From the NCBI RefSeq assembly GCF_028867935.1, contig NZ_JAPQNS010000001.1:744001-808000 (forward strand): a stretch of DNA of 64,000 bases, written 5' to 3'. Origin of the DNA: Flavobacterium sp. SUN052 (lineage in GTDB: Bacteria; Bacteroidota; Bacteroidia; Flavobacteriales; Flavobacteriaceae). The notes beneath the pieces are model-generated. The model worked only from the letters and a program-made list of their open reading frames with translations, was not told where the DNA came from and ran no database searches. Made by a program: the position numbers and the translations under genes. Below are positions 59,962-64,000 of this stretch, one piece after another. Each line of letters starts with the position of its first letter. The first letter of the stretch is position 1.

Positions 59962-62900
59962 ATGACCCTGCTCACCAACAAGAAATTTACGTTTAAGCAA
60001 CTGCTGATAGCCGTACTGCTATGTGCCGTCGGTTTCAGCGCGTTTCAGTTCAGCGCCCCCAGCGCACTGAAAATCAACAAAGGGTCGCGCATTGTGCTGC
60101 TGGGCGATAACCTGGGCTCGCGGCTGATGAACTATGATCATTTCGAAACCGAAATGCAGGTTCGCTACCCCGATAGCCAGCTCTTTATCCGCAACATGTG
60201 CGATGGGGGCGACACGCCCGGCTTTCGGCCTCATGCCAGTCGGTTCTCGCCCTGGGCGTTTCCCGGTGCCGAAAAATTCCAGACGGAATTAGCCAATAAC
60301 TCGCAAAGCGAAGGGCATTTCGATAACCCGGACCAGTGGCTTACCCGGCTCAAAGCCGATGTGATCGTTGCCTTTTTCGGGTCGCCTGAATCATTTCAGG
60401 GTAAAGAGGGGCTAGCCAACTACCGGGGTGAACTGGATGCATTCATCAAGCATACATTGGCCCAGAAATACAACGGAACGACCCCTCCACAGCTGGCCAT
60501 TATTTCGCCGATTGCCTTCGAAGATCTGTCGGGTACGTATGATCTGCCGAACGGCAAAAAAGAAAACGAAAACCTCGCCCTATACACGCAGGCGATGAAA
60601 GAGGTGGTGGCCGCCAACAACAAAAACGCCGAACAGGTGCTTTTTGTGGATGCCTTTACGCCCTCGCAGCAGTGGTACGATTCCAGCGCCGAACCGCTCA
60701 CTATCGACGGCTTACAACTTAATGATGCGGGCTATAAGCGACTGAGCTTATTACTGGCCGACGCCGTTTTTGGTCGCACGCAGCCTAAAGCTGAAGCCAA
60801 CCGGAAACTGGTTTTCGACGCCGTGAAAGAGAAAAACTGGATGTGGCACAACGACATCAAGATTCCCAACGGGGTTCACGTCTACGGGCGACGGTACAAC
60901 CCATTTGGCCCCGATAATTACCCGGCGGAGATCGAGAAAATCCGGCAAATGACCGCTATCCGGGATACGGCTATCTGGCTGGCAGCTTCGAAAGGGCAGA
61001 CGATGGACGTGGCCGCTGCGGATGAGAAAACACGGGTGCTGCCTCCGGTAAAAACCAATTTCAACCCCGAGAAAAACGGAAGCCTCACCTACCTCAGCGG
61101 TCAGGACGCGCTGGCCAAACTGAAGGTGCCACAGGGCTACAAAATTGAGTTGTTTGCTTCCGAAGCAGAATTTCCTGATCTGGCGAAACCCATGCAGATG
61201 TCCTTCGACGGAAAGGGTCGGTTGTGGGTAGCGGTCATGCCGAGTTACCCACACTACAAACCCGGTGATGCCAAGCCCAACGACAAAATCCTGATTCTGG
61301 AAGATACCAACAACGACGGCAAAGCCGATAAGCAAACCGTGTTTGCGGATGGTCTGCACCTGCCGCTGGGCTTCGAAATCGCGAAAGAAGGGGTTTATGT
61401 GTCGCAAGGAACGAACCTGAAACTGTTTACCGATACCAACGGCGACGACCGGGCTGATAAATCTGAGATTCTGCTGAGCGGCTACGACGACCACGATACG
61501 CACCACAATAGCCATGCCTTTTGCGTGGACCCATCAGGAGCTATTTATTCGGGCGAAGGCGTGTTTTTGCATACCAACGTCGAAACACCTTACGGCCCCG
61601 TGCGGGCTACCAACGGTGGTTTTTATCGCTATAGCCCACAACTGCACAAGCTGGAGCGTACGGCCCAGCTATCAATTCCGAACCCCTGGGGTATTGCCTT
61701 TGACGATTGGGGACAACCCTTTTTCGCCGAGACCTCAAGTCCCGATGTTCGCTGGATGATGCCGGGTTCGGTGTTGCCCCGCTACGGCGAAGCGACCCAC
61801 AAATCGGTGCAGTTGATTGAAGAAGCGCATCGGGTGCGGCCAACGTCGGGCCTCGAATTTGTGTCGAGTCGACACTTTCCTGATGATATTCAGGGTGATT
61901 TCCTGATCAACAATACCATCGGGTTTCTGGGTATGAAAGAGCATACGCTGGTAGACGATGGAACGGGCTACAAGAGCAAGCATCGGGCGGATCTGGTGGT
62001 TAGTGAAGACCGTAACTTCCGTCCCGTCGACATGGAGTTTGCCCCCGATGGCTCGCTGTACCTCATCGACTGGCACAACATTCTGATTGGGCATATGCAG
62101 CACAACGCCCGCGACCCCCTGCGCGACCATTCACACGGGCGGGTGTACCGAATTACCTATCCGTCGCGGCCACTGGTGACCCCCGCCCAAATCGACGGTG
62201 CTTCTATCGAGACGTTGCTGGATAACCTGAAACTGCCTGAATACCGCACGCGCTACCGTACCCGCCGTGAATTGCGGGGCCGCAGTGCCGCCGAGGTATT
62301 GCCAAAGTTGACCGCCTGGGTAGCCAAACTCGACAAAAACGATCCCCGCTACGAGCACTACCTGCTCGAAGGTTTGTGGGTAAGTTGGGGAATGAATAAA
62401 GTCGACCAGAATTTGCTGAAGCGGGTACTCAAGTCACCCGATTATCATGCCCGGGCCGCTGCGGTTCAGGTGGTGCGTTACACGGGCCACCAGGTCCCTG
62501 ACCAGGCTGATTTGCTGATGCAGGCCGTCCGCGATGACAACAGCCGGGTTCGACTGGATGCTATTGTGGCTGCCTCGTGGATTGGGAAAGAAAAAGGCTT
62601 ACCCATCCTGGCTGAAGCGAATAAGAAGCCCATGGACGATTGGATGATTCACGCCTATGAAACGGCGGTGGCTCACCTAAACGGGGTACCCGTCAAGAAG
62701 AAGAAAGAGATTACTCAAACATCGAGCCTCAAAGGTGAGGAGCTAGCCTTGTACACCAAAGGCCGCGAGATCTTTGCCAAAGAGGGCTACTGTATCACCT
62801 GCCACCAACCCGACGGCAAGGGGCTCGCTGCCTCTGGATTTCCACCCCTGGCTGGCACAAACTGGGTATCGGGTAGCGAAGAACGGCTGATAAAGCTAAC

Positions 62901-63153
62901 CCTGAAGGGTTTGCTTGGCCCGGTCGAAGTGGTGGGTAAAACCTATCCCGGCCAGGTGCCCATGACTCCGTTCGGGGGCTTGCTCAAAGACGATGAAATT
63001 GCTGCCGTGTTGACCTATGTTCGCAATTCATTTGGCAATCAGGCACCCGCCGTGATGCCCGAAAAGGTGAAGCAGGTTAGGGCTGCGGTTGCCCGTAAAC
63101 AGGATTTCTATTCTCCAGAGCAGTTGCTCAAAGAACATCCAATGGAAAAATAA
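59962..63153 (+). CDS. SGNH hydrolase, PVC-type propeller, HEAT and cytochrome c fusion, 1063 aa
   Basis: After an N-terminal hydrophobic signal (LLIAVLLCAVGFSAFQF) an SGNH/GDSL-like hydrolase domain spans about 30-270 (RIVLLGDNLGSRLMN, LNDAGYKRLSLLLADAVFG). The PVC-type membrane-bound dehydrogenase propeller spans ~360-730 (GYKIELFASEAEFPDLAKPMQMSFDGKGRLWV and later QPFFAETSSPDVRWMMPG). Then comes a HEAT-like helical repeat region (~750-910) and a C-terminal cytochrome c domain with C944-I-T-C947-H948. ATG 59962 is preferred over a TTG 12 bases upstream. Such proteins are thought to oxidise sugars or glycosides in the periplasm and pass electrons to haem. It lies 47 bases after the ThuA gene and 19 bases before the isomerase gene. 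Confidence 0.85.
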   Translation: MTLLTNKKFTFKQLLIAVLLCAVGFSAFQFSAPSALKINKGSRIVLLGDNLGSRLMNYDHFETEMQVRYPDSQLFIRNMCDGGDTPGFRPHASRFSPWAFPGAEKFQTELANNSQSEGHFDNPDQWLTRLKADVIVAFFGSPESFQGKEGLANYRGELDAFIKHTLAQKYNGTTPPQLAIISPIAFEDLSGTYDLPNGKKENENLALYTQAMKEVVAANNKNAEQVLFVDAFTPSQQWYDSSAEPLTIDGLQLNDAGYKRLSLLLADAVFGRTQPKAEANRKLVFDAVKEKNWMWHNDIKIPNGVHVYGRRYNPFGPDNYPAEIEKIRQMTAIRDTAIWLAASKGQTMDVAAADEKTRVLPPVKTNFNPEKNGSLTYLSGQDALAKLKVPQGYKIELFASEAEFPDLAKPMQMSFDGKGRLWVAVMPSYPHYKPGDAKPNDKILILEDTNNDGKADKQTVFADGLHLPLGFEIAKEGVYVSQGTNLKLFTDTNGDDRADKSEILLSGYDDHDTHHNSHAFCVDPSGAIYSGEGVFLHTNVETPYGPVRATNGGFYRYSPQLHKLERTAQLSIPNPWGIAFDDWGQPFFAETSSPDVRWMMPGSVLPRYGEATHKSVQLIEEAHRVRPTSGLEFVSSRHFPDDIQGDFLINNTIGFLGMKEHTLVDDGTGYKSKHRADLVVSEDRNFRPVDMEFAPDGSLYLIDWHNILIGHMQHNARDPLRDHSHGRVYRITYPSRPLVTPAQIDGASIETLLDNLKLPEYRTRYRTRRELRGRSAAEVLPKLTAWVAKLDKNDPRYEHYLLEGLWVSWGMNKVDQNLLKRVLKSPDYHARAAAVQVVRYTGHQVPDQADLLMQAVRDDNSRVRLDAIVAASWIGKEKGLPILAEANKKPMDDWMIHAYETAVAHLNGVPVKKKKEITQTSSLKGEELALYTKGREIFAKEGYCITCHQPDGKGLAASGFPPLAGTNWVSGSEERLIKLTLKGLLGPVEVVGKTYPGQVPMTPFGGLLKDDEIAAVLTYVRNSFGNQAPAVMPEKVKQVRAAVARKQDFYSPEQLLKEHPMEK

Positions 63154-63172
63154 AGTATAACCCTTACATTTT

Positions 63173-64000
63173 ATGACTTCGTCGACCACGTCACCCTATC
63201 GTCCGCCCATCGGGTTTAATCTGTTAGTCTGGACGGCCGCTATCTCCGAACAAATGAACCCCATTGCGGAGCGGCTAAAAACAATTGGCTACGACGGTAT
63301 TGAGTGTTTTATTGATAATCAGGATGTTTCTGTTTATAAACAGTTTGGTGACCACCTGACTCAGCTTGGGCTGGGTAGCACTTGTGTTACAGTTGTGGGG
63401 CCCGACGAAAACCCGGCTAGTGAGTCCGTATTGGTGCGTCAGCAGGCCATTGATCACCTGAAGGGCGTTGTTGATCGGGCTCATGCTCTGGGTGCATCTG
63501 TTATTTGCGGGCCGTTCCATTCTGCTTTTGCTGTTTTTAGCCGCCGGGAGCCACAAGCCAGCGAATATGCCCATAGCGCTGAAGTGCTCCACGCCGTTGG
63601 CGACTATGCCCAGCAGGCAAACATCATTCTGGCCCCTGAAGCACTAAACCGATTTGAGTGTTACCTCTGCAACACCATGGCGCAGTTGTCAGATCTGGTA
63701 CACCGTGCCGACCACCCTAATGTTCGGGCAATGTTCGATACGCACCACGCCAATATGGAAGAAAAACGGTTTCCAGAGGCTATCAAAACTATTGCCCCGG
63801 TACTGGCGCATGTTCACATCAGCGAAAACGACCGGGGAACGCCTGGTTCTGGTCATATTCCCTGGGACGATACGTTCAAGACGCTGGCTGAAGTGGATTA
63901 CCGCGGTTGGATGACCATTGAAGCTTTCACCCGCAATGATATCAACTTTGCCAACTCCATCAACGTATGGCGGGAATATAACGAACCCTGGCACATCGCT
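63173..64000 (+). CDS. Sugar phosphate isomerase/epimerase, TIM barrel (partial, runs off the window)
   Basis: ATG 63173 opens a frame that is open to the last base of the window (276 codons, no stop). The sequence is of the xylose-isomerase-like TIM barrel/tagatose-3-epimerase family: IGFNLLVWTAAIS at the start, TIGYDGIECFI, then metal ligands in APEALNRFE (Glu), MFDTHHANM (Asp), HVHISENDRG (His) and MTIEAFTRN (Glu). These four are the standard Mn-binding set of the family. It lies 19 bases after the cytochrome fusion, so it should belong to the same operon and take the oxidised sugar product. Only a few residues are likely missing at the C-terminus. Confidence 0.9.
   Translation, partial: MTSSTTSPYRPPIGFNLLVWTAAISEQMNPIAERLKTIGYDGIECFIDNQDVSVYKQFGDHLTQLGLGSTCVTVVGPDENPASESVLVRQQAIDHLKGVVDRAHALGASVICGPFHSAFAVFSRREPQASEYAHSAEVLHAVGDYAQQANIILAPEALNRFECYLCNTMAQLSDLVHRADHPNVRAMFDTHHANMEEKRFPEAIKTIAPVLAHVHISENDRGTPGSGHIPWDDTFKTLAEVDYRGWMTIEAFTRNDINFANSINVWREYNEPWHIA

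Noticed and set aside
60751..61515. 254-residue minus-strand frame opposite the PVC fusion
   Set aside because: Antisense shadow of the propeller domain, with a valine/phenylalanine-rich composition typical of mirror frames.
1..64000. CRISPR arrays, transposases, phage genes, tRNA or rRNA genes
   Set aside because: I read the intergenic regions and gene products for these and found none; short tRNA-like structures cannot be excluded without a covariance search.

Overview
The window reads as chromosomal DNA of a Bacteroidota bacterium, most likely a Spirosoma-like member of the Cytophagales. The reasons are DUF4249 lipoproteins beside a carboxypeptidase-regulatory-domain TonB receptor, GH2/GH116 and ThuA/PVC-cytochrome carbohydrate genes, lipoproteins and exported enzymes typical of the phylum, weak Shine-Dalgarno signals and about 50 percent GC. 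This placement is inference from gene content. I found no rRNA, tRNA, CRISPR array, insertion sequence or prophage.

Layout: 1-5380 carries carbohydrate metabolism (end of a GH2 enzyme, an FAD oxidoreductase, a GH116 glycosidase). 5494-19313 is mixed housekeeping: a DUF4403 lipoprotein, an Asp-box propeller protein, glutamate synthase gltB-gltD, an EutC subunit without EutB, a GNAT acetyltransferase, a PIN toxin with its antitoxin, two small lipoproteins and a beta-lactamase-fold hydrolase. 19482-23533 is a phosphosignalling cluster: FHA-like protein, a 27-residue membrane peptide, PP2C phosphatase and Ser/Thr kinase; a second kinase of the same family is at 50989-52302.

23541-50495 is a large exopolysaccharide (EPS) region: a WecA/MraY-type initiating transferase, five glycosyltransferases, a hexapeptide acyltransferase, a three-domain kinase fusion, Wzy-, Wzx-, Wzc- and Wza-type proteins, a sigma-54 enhancer-binding response regulator, two large hybrid histidine kinases (one coupled to a FIST sensor protein) and a receiver-only protein. 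A CocE-type hydrolase and an AraC regulator sit inside it.

The main discovery is regulatory. The palindrome TTTCCA-N5-TGGAAA, exact or with one flank changed, lies upstream of four transcription units of this region. Three of them have a sigma-54 type promoter (GG-N10-GC) at a fitting distance, and the fourth has a -24 box only. The enhancer-binding protein encoded in the same cluster is the obvious candidate to bind it. This would make one self-regulated sigma-54 EPS regulon that also transcribes its own sensor kinases.

52343-58912 holds a TonB-dependent receptor surrounded by three paralogous DUF4249 lipoproteins. 59012-64000 holds a ThuA-like protein, a very large SGNH/PVC-propeller/HEAT/cytochrome c fusion and a sugar isomerase-like TIM barrel that runs off the window; together they look like an oxidative sugar or glycoside catabolism unit.
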